Position numbers and translations under genes: made by a program. 6,826 bases of DNA from the NCBI GenBank assembly GCA_036257595.1, contig DATAFF010000043.1:1-6826 (forward strand), written 5' to 3'. Below the pieces are notes generated by a model. The model did not search any database and had not been told where the DNA came from. It saw only the letters and a program-made list of their open reading frames with translations. Shown one piece after another: positions 1 through 5,532 of this stretch (the stretch's first letter is position 1; each line of letters opens with the position of its first letter). This DNA comes from DATAFF01 sp036257595. GTDB taxonomy: Bacteria; Pseudomonadota; Alphaproteobacteria; Rhizobiales; Aestuariivirgaceae.

Positions 1-140
1 GGGAGATCATGGCGCGGGTGCTGACACGCCAGACCGCCAGGACGATCGAGCTCAACGGCTTCCGGCCGGACTACCCGCCGGTATCGCTGGGCGTCGGCGA
101 TCTGGCGTGGATGGCGCGGATCGTCTGGGCATCGCAGTAA
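1..140 (+). CDS. 3' end of an unidentified plus-strand gene (partial)
   Basis: Reading from base 3, an open frame of 45 codons runs to a TAA at 138-140. Nearly every third base is G or C, the bias of the sure genes here, which supports real coding. The visible C-terminus contains GFRPDYPPVSLGVGDLAW and ends in IVWASQ. It has a short Pro-Asp-Tyr-Pro-Pro stretch followed by a hydrophobic, Trp-containing tail, and I do not recognise a family from it. An ATG at 9 is probably internal because the frame is still open at the window edge. It converges on the small exported-protein gene ending at 271, with a heptamer-repeat element filling the space between them. Function is left open. Confidence 0.65.
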   Translation, partial: EIMARVLTRQTARTIELNGFRPDYPPVSLGVGDLAWMARIVWASQ

Positions 141-143
141 AGG

Positions 144-266
<123 letters not shown>

Positions 267-270
267 ATCT

Positions 271-660
271 TCAGCTTGCCGCCCTGATCACCCGGGCGCG
301 GACCTGCGACATGAGGGTGTCATAGGCGCGCAGCTGAGTCGGGTTGAGGACGCGCGACAGCGCCGCCCGCTCACGGGCGCCGATGGCGAGGAGCTCGGAG
401 GAGGCCCGCTGCAACTTGCTGATATCGGGACGGGCATTGGGATTGATGCCGTAGCGCTTGAACACCCGGCTGCGCTGGCTGCGGCTCTGGGAGATGATCC
501 GTTGCGCCTGGGCGCGCTGGCTTCCCTTGAGCTTCAACGCGCTGACGATGTTGGCGTCATAGACCGACGCTTGCACGGGCAAGCTCGTGACCGGCATGGC
601 AAATGCCGTGGCCGCCGCGAGGAGCAAGACGAAGCGCCAGGGCGAACGGAACTGCGTCAT
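271..660 (-). CDS. Small exported helical protein, Spy/LTXXQ-like (hypothetical)
   Basis: This encodes a 129-residue protein. ATG at 660 is chosen because AAGGAG lies 8 bases upstream and a signal peptide begins there. The frame is open back to 747, but the extra residues are unlike a protein start and overlap the end of ychF. Residues 1-31 form a Sec-type signal: basic start, hydrophobic core at about 10-21, likely cleavage after VQA (29-31). The mature part is basic and predicted mostly helical, with a Gln/Arg/Ser-rich stretch (47-66) and a second segment containing LNPTQLRAYD (105-114). The L-x-x-x-Q pattern in LNPTQ, with a similar Gln-rich LKGSQ stretch before it, recalls LTXXQ periplasmic proteins of the Spy/CpxP type, some of which act as stress chaperones. 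That similarity is weak and by eye. It lies 40 bases after ychF on the same strand and may be co-transcribed. Function unknown; periplasmic location likely. Confidence 0.8.
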   Translation of the reverse strand: MTQFRSPWRFVLLLAAATAFAMPVTSLPVQASVYDANIVSALKLKGSQRAQAQRIISQSRSQRSRVFKRYGINPNARPDISKLQRASSELLAIGARERAALSRVLNPTQLRAYDTLMSQVRARVIRAAS

Positions 661-700
661 CAACTCTTCTCCTTCTTGGGTTGCAAAACCGACCGAACGC

Positions 701-1798
701 TCAGAGATTGAACCTGAAATGCATGACGTCGCCGTCGGCGACGGCATAGTCCCGGCCTTCGAGGCGCAAGCGACCAGCGTCTCTGGCGCCAGCCTCCCCG
801 CCCAGTCTCACATAGTCATCATAAGCGATGGTCTCGGCCCGGATGAAGCCACGTTCGAAGTCGGTGTGGATAACTCCCGCCGCTTCCGGCGCACGGGTGC
901 CCTTGGTGACCGTCCAGGCCCGCGCCTCCTTGGGGCCGACGGTGAAAAAAGTGATGAGCCCGAGCAGGTCGTAGCCGGCCCGGATGACGCGGTTGAGGCC
1001 GGGCTCGGTCAGGCCCAGCGCCGCAAGATAGTCCTGCTGGTCGGCGGGGCCGAGCATGGCGATCTCGCTCTCGATCTTGGCCGAAACCACGACGGCCTTG
1101 GCACCTTCGGCAATGGCGCGGGCCATGACGAGGCGCGCGCCGGCATTGCCGCGCTCGGCCGATTCCTCCTCGACATTGCAGACATAGAGCACCGGCTTCG
1201 AGGTCAGGAGACCGAGCGCCTGAAAGGCCCGCTCCTCCTCGGGCGCCCGCTGCACCAGCCGGGCCGGCTTGCCGGCCCGCAGCAGCTCGAGCGCCCGGGT
1301 CATGCGCGAAAGACTGTCCCGCGCCTCCTTGTCGCCGCCCTTGGCCCTTTTCTCCAAGGCGACGCTGCGCTTTTCCAGACTGTCGAGATCGGCAAGCATC
1401 AGCTCGGTCTCGACCGTCTCGATGTCGGCGATCGGGTCGATCCGGCCCTCGACATGGGTGACTTCGCCGTCGTCGAAACAGCGCACGATATGGGCGATGG
1501 CATCGACCTCGCGGATATTGGCGAGAAACTGGTTGCCGAGCCCCTCCCCTTTCGAGGCGCCGCGCACCAGCCCGGCAATATCGACGAAGGTCAGGCGGGT
1601 CGGGATGATCTGGGCGCTTTGGCCGATCCGCGCCAGGGTGGCCAGCCGTGGATCGGGCACGCCGACATCGCCGACATTGGGCTCGATGGTGCAAAAGGGG
1701 TAGTTGGCGGCCTGGGCTGCCGCCGTCTGGGTCAGGGCGTTGAACAGGGTCGACTTGCCGACATTGGGCAAGCCGACGATGCCGCATTTGAAGCCCAT
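701..1798 (-). CDS. ychF: Ribosome-binding ATPase YchF (Obg-family, OLA1-type)
   Basis: This encodes 365 residues, the usual length of the family. YchF binds the ribosome and hydrolyses ATP; in E. coli it is linked to oxidative-stress control and translation-related roles. The P-loop GLPNVGKST is at residues 9-17, the switch I region around NYPFCTIEPNVG at 32-43, and the G3 motif DIAG at 73-76 followed by the glycine-rich GASKGEGLG. The G4 position reads NVEE (208-211) instead of the GTPase NKxD, the signature of YchF's preference for ATP. A charged helical hairpin spans about 128-190 and a TGS-like beta domain about 281-364, ending FRFNL. I place the start at ATG 1798, giving the canonical MGFKCGIVG. 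An in-frame GTG one codon upstream is possible. The ATG overlaps the pth stop by one base (TGATG) with AAGGGG upstream, so translation is probably coupled to pth. Confidence 0.97.
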   Translation of the reverse strand: MGFKCGIVGLPNVGKSTLFNALTQTAAAQAANYPFCTIEPNVGDVGVPDPRLATLARIGQSAQIIPTRLTFVDIAGLVRGASKGEGLGNQFLANIREVDAIAHIVRCFDDGEVTHVEGRIDPIADIETVETELMLADLDSLEKRSVALEKRAKGGDKEARDSLSRMTRALELLRAGKPARLVQRAPEEERAFQALGLLTSKPVLYVCNVEEESAERGNAGARLVMARAIAEGAKAVVVSAKIESEIAMLGPADQQDYLAALGLTEPGLNRVIRAGYDLLGLITFFTVGPKEARAWTVTKGTRAPEAAGVIHTDFERGFIRAETIAYDDYVRLGGEAGARDAGRLRLEGRDYAVADGDVMHFRFNL

Positions 1799-2427
1799 CA
1801 CTGCCGCCCCTTGCTGGTCGCGGGGATCTCGCCGCTTTTGGCGGCGGCCCGCGGCGGTGCCGGATTGAGGGCGAGATGGACGCGGTTCTGCAGGGTCGCG
1901 AAATCGGCGCGGCCGATCAGATCGGCCTCGGCCGCCATGGCGTGGACGAGATCGTCGGCAAGCGCCAGCTCCGCTTTGGTGAAATCGTCGAGGACGTAAT
2001 GATGGACCAGGGCCTTCTCGCCGGGATGGCCGATGCCGAGCCGGATGCGGTGGAAGGCAGGACCGATATGAGCCTCGATCGAGCGCAGGCCATTGTGCCC
2101 GGCGTGACCGCCACCGGTCTTGACGCGGACCTTGCCCAAGGGCAGATCGAGCTCGTCATGGAGGACGACGATGTTGTCCGGCGCGATGTGAAAAAAGCGG
2201 GCGGCCTCGCCGACGGCGCGACCGGAATCGTTCATATAGGTCTGGGGCTTGAGGGCCAGCACCTTGGTGCCGCCGAGCGAGCCTTCCGCCACCTCGGATT
2301 GGAATTTGCGCCGCCAGGCGCCGAAGCCATGGCGACGGGCGATGGCTTCGACCGTCACAAAGCCGATATTGTGGCGGTTGGCAGCATATTTCAGGCCCGG
2401 ATTGCCAAGCCCGACAAGGAGAAGCAT
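1798..2427 (-). CDS. pth: Peptidyl-tRNA hydrolase
   Basis: This encodes 209 residues. Pth cleaves the ester bond of peptidyl-tRNAs released from stalled ribosomes, recycling tRNA in the cytoplasm; it is normally essential. The family signatures are complete: GLGNPG (6-11) with N9, the catalytic histidine H19 in NRHNIGF, KPQTYMNDSG (60-69) with N66, D91 in LHDELDLPLGKV, and GGGHAGHNGLRS with N112. These match E. coli N10, H20, N68, D93 and N114. The C-terminal ~20 residues are an Ala/Pro/Lys-rich tail beyond the usual core, which makes it longer than E. coli Pth (194). Start ATG at 2427 gives the expected MLLLVGLGNPG; its ribosome site is weak (GGGAAT). It follows rplY by 42 bases and overlaps ychF by one base. 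The rplY-pth-ychF order groups translation functions. Confidence 0.97.
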   Translation of the reverse strand: MLLLVGLGNPGLKYAANRHNIGFVTVEAIARRHGFGAWRRKFQSEVAEGSLGGTKVLALKPQTYMNDSGRAVGEAARFFHIAPDNIVVLHDELDLPLGKVRVKTGGGHAGHNGLRSIEAHIGPAFHRIRLGIGHPGEKALVHHYVLDDFTKAELALADDLVHAMAAEADLIGRADFATLQNRVHLALNPAPPRAAAKSGEIPATSKGRQ

Positions 2428-2469
2428 GAGGCGATTCCCAAGCGGAGCCGGCAGATCCCGGCAGGCGGT

Positions 2470-3180
2470 TTACTTCTTCTTCTCGCCGGCGCCCTTGGCC
2501 GGCTGAGCGGCGGCAGCGGCGGCAGGCGGTGCCTTCTGGGCGGTGGCCGGGACCTCGGCGGTCGGGGTCGCGACAACGGCCTCCGCCTCGGGGGTGGTCT
2601 CCTCCTCCTCCTTGCCGCCGGCACCGGCAATGGTCGCGATCGTGAAGTCGCGATCGCTGATCACCGGCTGCACATTGGACGGCAGATTGACGTGGCTGAT
2701 ATGGATCGAGCCGCCGATCTCCCAGCCGGCGAGATCGATCTCGATCTGCTCCGGGATGTTGTCGGCCGGGCAATAGAGCTCGATCTCGTGACGGACGATG
2801 TTGAGGACGCCGCCGCGCTTCAAGCCAGGCGAGGCCTCGTGATTGGAGAAATGCACCGGCACCGCGACCGAGATGCGCTGGCCCGCGCCAAGGCGCAGAA
2901 AATCGACATGGATGACGCGGTTCCTGACAACGTCGAACTGGAGGTCGCGGGGAATGGCGCGGACCTTGTCGCCGCCAATCTCGACTTCGACCAGGGTCGA
3001 CAGGAAGCGACCGGTCTCCACCGCTTTCCACAGCTGGTTGTAGTCGAGGGCAACCGACTGCGGCTCCTTCTCGCCGCCATAAATGACGCCCGGAACCTGG
3101 CCGTCGCGACGGATGGCACGGGCAGCGCCCTTGTTGCCGCTCTGGCGCGCCGACGCCTGCAATGAAATGACCCTCGCCAT
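2470..3180 (-). CDS. rplY: 50S ribosomal protein L25 (CTC/TL5 type)
   Basis: This encodes 236 residues. L25 binds 5S rRNA in the central protuberance of the 50S subunit; the long CTC form adds a second beta domain and is known in several bacteria as a general-stress version. The N-terminal 5S-binding domain covers about residues 2-92, with GQVPGVIYGG near 27-36 and the conserved RNRVIHVDFLRL around 86-97. The C-terminal beta domain runs to about 185. Residues 189-236 are a low-complexity tail: a run of acidic residues, then Ala/Pro/Thr repeats, ending in KKK. ATG at 3180 is preferred over the in-frame TTG at 3186 because GAGGAG sits 7 bases before the ATG but only about one base before the TTG. 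A promoter, a leader hairpin and a minute ORF lie upstream. It leads the unit rplY-pth-ychF-small protein. Confidence 0.96.
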   Translation of the reverse strand: MARVISLQASARQSGNKGAARAIRRDGQVPGVIYGGEKEPQSVALDYNQLWKAVETGRFLSTLVEVEIGGDKVRAIPRDLQFDVVRNRVIHVDFLRLGAGQRISVAVPVHFSNHEASPGLKRGGVLNIVRHEIELYCPADNIPEQIEIDLAGWEIGGSIHISHVNLPSNVQPVISDRDFTIATIAGAGGKEEEETTPEAEAVVATPTAEVPATAQKAPPAAAAAAQPAKGAGEKKK

Positions 3181-3212
3181 CGCCAAACTCCTCGGCCCTT
3201 TGGAAATTCAAA

Positions 3213-3231
3213 CGGAGCCGCATAGGCTCCG
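3213..3231 (-). promoter_or_regulatory. Hairpin in the rplY leader
   Basis: On the transcribed strand CGGAGCC and GGCTCCG form a perfect 7-bp stem with a 5-base loop (TATGC). TTTGAATTT follows, a weak U-rich stretch. It lies about 32 bases upstream of the rplY ATG and inside the predicted 5' untranslated leader. It could be a leader regulatory stem or a weak attenuator. E. coli rplY is reported to be autogenously repressed by L25, but I cannot tell from this sequence whether the same happens here. Confidence 0.45.
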
Positions 3232-3233
3232 CC

Positions 3234-3254
3234 TCAGGCCCGGCGCTGCTCCAT
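3234..3254 (-). other. Possible six-residue leader ORF upstream of rplY
   Basis: An ATG at 3254 opens a frame encoding MEQRRA and stops at TGA 3234-3236. The stop lies two bases before the 7-bp leader hairpin (3213-3231), and the ATG about 20 bases after the predicted transcription start. No good ribosome-binding site precedes it, so it may be chance. The geometry is what a translation-sensitive leader would look like, which is the only reason to record it. Confidence 0.2.
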
Positions 3255-3280
3255 GGGTGAACGGTCGCCCGGCGGGCGCG

Positions 3281-3309
3281 CTTATACCGCCGAAGTGGCG
3301 CAAATACAA
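3281..3309 (-). promoter_or_regulatory. Predicted sigma70-type promoter of rplY
   Basis: On the minus strand TTGTAT (3304-3309) and TATAAG (3281-3286) are separated by exactly 17 bases, close to the housekeeping consensus. Transcription would begin near 3274, giving a leader of about 94 bases before the rplY ATG. The site lies 14 bases from the heptamer dyad that separates it from prs, consistent with an independent start for the translation module. Prediction only. Confidence 0.6.
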
Positions 3310-3322
3310 CCCCGGCAGATGG

Positions 3323-3386
3323 GGCAGTAGGCAATAGGCAGTCGGCAGGAGCACAGTCCACTGCCCAATGCCTAACGCCTACTGCC
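3323..3386. repeat. Heptamer-based dyad element, copy 2
   Basis: The left arm (3323-3342) is GGCAGTAGGCAATAGGCAGT. After a spacer (3343-3359) the right arm (3360-3386) is four heptamers of opposite polarity: ACTGCCC, AATGCCT, AACGCCT, ACTGCC. The arms can pair to a long imperfect hairpin. It shares exact 15-base and 12-base words with the element at 144-266. It starts three bases after the prs stop on the transcribed strand and ends just upstream of the rplY promoter, so it fills the boundary between two transcription units. No T-run follows. It may mark or stabilise the prs 3' end. Confidence 0.75.
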
Positions 3387-3389
3387 TCC

Positions 3390-4322
3390 TCAATCAAACA
3401 GGCTCGAGACAGATTCCTCGCGCGAGGTGCGCCCGGCGGCCTCGCCGATCAGGGGCGCGATCGACAGCACCCGGATGTTGCGCGACACCCGCACCGCCTC
3501 GGTCGCCTGGATCGAATCGGTGATCACCAGCTCCTTGAGCTTCGAGGCGGTGATGCGCGCCACCGCGCCGCCCGACAGGACGCCGTGGGTGATATAGGCG
3601 CAGACGTCGGTGGCGCCTTCCTGGAGCAGCGCCTCGGCGGCGTTGCACAGGGTGCCGCCGGAATCGACGATGTCGTCGACCAGGATGCAGCTGCGGCCAC
3701 GCACATCGCCGATGATGTTCATGACCTCGGATTCCCCTGCCCGCTCGCGCCGCTTGTCGACGATGGCGAGCGGTGCGCCGATGCGCTTGGCGAGCCCGCG
3801 GGCGCGGACCACGCCGCCGACATCAGGCGAGATCACGGTGAGATTGGCGCCATCGAAACGCTCGCGAATGTCGCGGACCATCACAGGGCCGGCGAACAGA
3901 TTGTCGGTCGGAATGTCGAAAAAGCCCTGGATCTGGCCGGCATGGAGATCGAGCGTCAGCACCCGGTCGGCGCCGGCGCGCTCGATCATGTTGGCGACGA
4001 GCTTGGCGGAGATCGGGGTGCGCGGGCCGGGTTTGCGGTCCTGCCGGGCATAGCCGAAATAGGGCATGACGGCGGTGATGCGGCGCGCCGAGGCACGGCG
4101 CAGCGCATCGATGATGATCAGGAGCTCCATCAAATTGTCGTTGGCGGGAAAGGAGGTCGACTGGATGATGAACACATCCTCGCCGCGGACGTTCTCCTGG
4201 ATCTCGACAAACACCTCCATGTCGGCGAAGCGCCGGACGACGCATTTGGCCAGCGGCAGATGCAGATAGGCGGCGATCGCCTCGGCCAATGGTCGATTGG
4301 AATTTCCGCAGACGATCTTCAT
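3390..4322 (-). CDS. prs: Ribose-phosphate pyrophosphokinase (PRPP synthetase)
   Basis: This encodes 310 residues, the normal class I length. Prs makes PRPP from ribose 5-phosphate and ATP, feeding purine, pyrimidine, His, Trp and NAD synthesis in the cytoplasm. The N-terminal domain carries VCGNSNRPLA, RFADME (31-36) and the ATP-binding MPYFGYARQDRK (86-97). H127 in LDLHAGQIQGFFD corresponds to the active-site His of E. coli Prs. The flexible-loop residues K190 and R192 lie in VDKRRE, and the PRPP loop VDDIVDSGGT is at 215-224 (Ser replaces the more common Thr before GGT). ATG at 4322 gives the expected MKIVCGNSNR and has GGAG 7 bases upstream. The frame is open to 4376, but that extension overlaps the predicted promoter and lacks family residues. 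An 87-base gap separates it from the upstream lipoprotein gene, so it is likely transcribed from its own promoter. Confidence 0.98.
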   Translation of the reverse strand: MKIVCGNSNRPLAEAIAAYLHLPLAKCVVRRFADMEVFVEIQENVRGEDVFIIQSTSFPANDNLMELLIIIDALRRASARRITAVMPYFGYARQDRKPGPRTPISAKLVANMIERAGADRVLTLDLHAGQIQGFFDIPTDNLFAGPVMVRDIRERFDGANLTVISPDVGGVVRARGLAKRIGAPLAIVDKRRERAGESEVMNIIGDVRGRSCILVDDIVDSGGTLCNAAEALLQEGATDVCAYITHGVLSGGAVARITASKLKELVITDSIQATEAVRVSRNIRVLSIAPLIGEAAGRTSREESVSSLFD

Positions 4323-4354
4323 GCGCCATCTCCGCCGTTCGCACGATGACGGGT

Positions 4355-4383
4355 CTATTACAATCGGATCAAGCAAATGCCAA
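4355..4383 (-). promoter_or_regulatory. Predicted sigma70-type promoter of prs
   Basis: On the minus strand TTGGCA (4378-4383, 5 of 6 to consensus) and TAATAG (4355-4360, a weak -10) are spaced by 17 bases. Transcription would begin around 4348, leaving about 26 bases of leader with the GGAG site before the prs ATG at 4322. It lies between a short palindrome after the lipoprotein gene and prs itself. Prediction only; read-through from upstream genes is also possible. Confidence 0.45.
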
Positions 4384-4391
4384 CGGCGGAT

Positions 4392-4406
4392 AGAGCATCA
4401 TGCTCT
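4392..4406. repeat. 15-bp perfect palindrome AGAGCAT-C-ATGCTCT
   Basis: Seven-base arms AGAGCAT and ATGCTCT flank a single central base, three bases beyond the TAA of the lipoprotein gene. As RNA it can form a 6-bp stem with a 3-base loop. The arms resemble the outer ends (AGAGCATGAT ... ATCATGCTCT) of a dispersed palindromic repeat I have seen between genes in many Hyphomicrobiales genomes, so this may be a minimal or deletion-reduced copy. No T-run follows, so a simple terminator is doubtful. Confidence 0.55.
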
Positions 4407-4409
4407 GGC

Positions 4410-5522
4410 TTATTTCCGAAGGCTGTTGACGACTTGGAAAATGCCCTCGGAGGCGGCCTGGGTCGCATAATAGGCCGTGTCGCCCCAGCCCTTGTCGAGC
4501 GATCCTGACGGTACGTCATTTGCCTGCTTGATGGTGCCGACGACCTTGCCGTCAGGCAGCTTGACGATCCAGTCCACCCGGACCCGCTGGTTGGTGCCGG
4601 AGGGCGGCCCGAGGGCCACCTCGCCGACTATGGTGAAGGCGTCGGCCCGCTCGGCCTCGAGCACCGGCCAGCCGGCCTCGGTGAGGGTGCGGCGCATGGC
4701 CAGCACCAGCTCCTCATTGCCCTTGCCGGGAGAGCCGCTCACCTCGGTGACGGCGACGGCGCGAATTTCCGTGCGACTCCCCGGCGCTGGCGGCGGGGGC
4801 ACCGGCGGCGGCACTGCGGTGGCGACAGCGGCGCCGGGGGGTTGCGGCGATCCGGGCGCGGGCGGCGGGGTCGGCGCCGGCGGGGGAACCGGGACACCGG
4901 CGGCGGCTGCCGCGGCGAGCGAGCCGTAATAGGTCTCGTAGTCGATGTCGCGCTCAGCGCCGGGACCAGCCCTGGCAAAGGCGTCGAGTGGCGGCGGCAT
5001 GCCTCCGCCACGGGTTGCGAAGCCGAGCTCGGCGAGCCGGCTGGACAGGCCCTCGGCGGTCACGGCGGCGATGCGCAGAAGCATGGTCGTGGTGACCGAG
5101 GCCCAGGGATCGGTGCCGTTCAGGGGCGCCTGCTCGGCACCCTCGATGACATGCAGGACGCCGCCGGTGTTGCCGGTGAGGACCCAGCGGTAGGACACGC
5201 TCACCACGCTTCCTTGCGGGGTGGCACCGAAGGTGCCGGCCATCTTGTAGCCCTCGGCAAAGCTGCCCTGGACGATGCCGACATTGCGGCGGGCAGCCGT
5301 CTTGGCCAGCGCCAGCGCAAGGATGCCGGCACGTTCGGGCGGCAGGTTCTCCATGGCGGTGACGGAGATCGGCGGCGGCTGGCGCGCCGACAGCGGCGCC
5401 AGCGCATTCTTGGCGAAGGGCGACCGGCCGCCGGTGCAGCCGGCGTTGAGAACGAGCCCGGCGAGGAGCAGAAGGGTTGCCGCCGCCCGGCACAGTCCAG
5501 CCATTCCGCGCGCCGCCGTCAT
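4410..5522 (-). CDS. Predicted lipoprotein with two similar domains joined by a Pro/Ala linker
   Basis: This encodes 370 residues; I do not recognise a named family. Residues 1-28 look like a lipoprotein signal: Arg residues, a Leu/Ala core at 13-25, then LNAGC with C29 as the lipidation site. Asn at -3 is unusual for a lipobox, but the A-G-C end fits. After a short tether, domain 1 (about 51-165) and domain 2 (about 252-368) share a layout: a hydrophobic beta strand, a helix, then G...W (G96-W113; G300-W318), a glycine turn, and a second Trp 27-28 residues later (W140; W346) before a C-terminal helix. Between them lies a low-complexity Ala/Pro linker (202-249). The layout is reminiscent of small periplasmic alpha/beta domains on lipoproteins, but this is inference. 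It follows the M24 gene by 10 bases, with AAGG/AGGGGG before its ATG, so the two are probably co-transcribed. Anchoring in the inner or outer membrane cannot be told. Confidence 0.85.
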   Translation of the reverse strand: MTAARGMAGLCRAAATLLLLAGLVLNAGCTGGRSPFAKNALAPLSARQPPPISVTAMENLPPERAGILALALAKTAARRNVGIVQGSFAEGYKMAGTFGATPQGSVVSVSYRWVLTGNTGGVLHVIEGAEQAPLNGTDPWASVTTTMLLRIAAVTAEGLSSRLAELGFATRGGGMPPPLDAFARAGPGAERDIDYETYYGSLAAAAAAGVPVPPPAPTPPPAPGSPQPPGAAVATAVPPPVPPPPAPGSRTEIRAVAVTEVSGSPGKGNEELVLAMRRTLTEAGWPVLEAERADAFTIVGEVALGPPSGTNQRVRVDWIVKLPDGKVVGTIKQANDVPSGSLDKGWGDTAYYATQAASEGIFQVVNSLRK

Positions 5523-5532
5523 TCCCCCTGCC

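Noticed and set aside
661..747. Upstream extension of the small exported protein to an ATG at 747
   Set aside because: It would overlap the 3' end of ychF and put a non-signal segment before the signal peptide. AAGGAG 8 bases before ATG 660 settles the start.
587..1999. Long plus-strand open frame (470 codons) opposite ychF and the end of pth
   Set aside because: It mirrors strongly supported minus-strand genes in a GC-rich genome where antisense frames stay open by codon bias. Its product is Gly/Asp/Leu-rich with no recognisable motif and no proper ribosome site.
2447..2462. Short hairpin GCCGG-N6-CCGGC just after the rplY stop as a terminator
   Set aside because: Only 5 bp of stem with no T-run, and the gap to pth is just 42 bases. 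It more likely reflects GC-rich chance or at most a minor processing stem.
1876..3165. Long plus-strand open frame (429 codons) opposite pth and rplY
   Set aside because: Same reason: an antisense shadow of two genes with complete family signatures.
2156..3397. Minus-strand open frame (413 codons) in another frame across rplY and the upstream gap
   Set aside because: It is Arg/Pro-rich and runs through the intergenic repeat and the rplY promoter; it is a frame shadow of rplY and pth.
4323..4376. Upstream extension of Prs by 18 residues
   Set aside because: The added residues are not part of the Prs family, and the region carries the predicted promoter and the GGAG site for ATG 4322.
4776..4906. 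GC-rich repetitive DNA inside the lipoprotein gene as an inserted repeat
   Set aside because: It stays in frame and encodes the Ala/Pro linker; low-complexity coding explains it.
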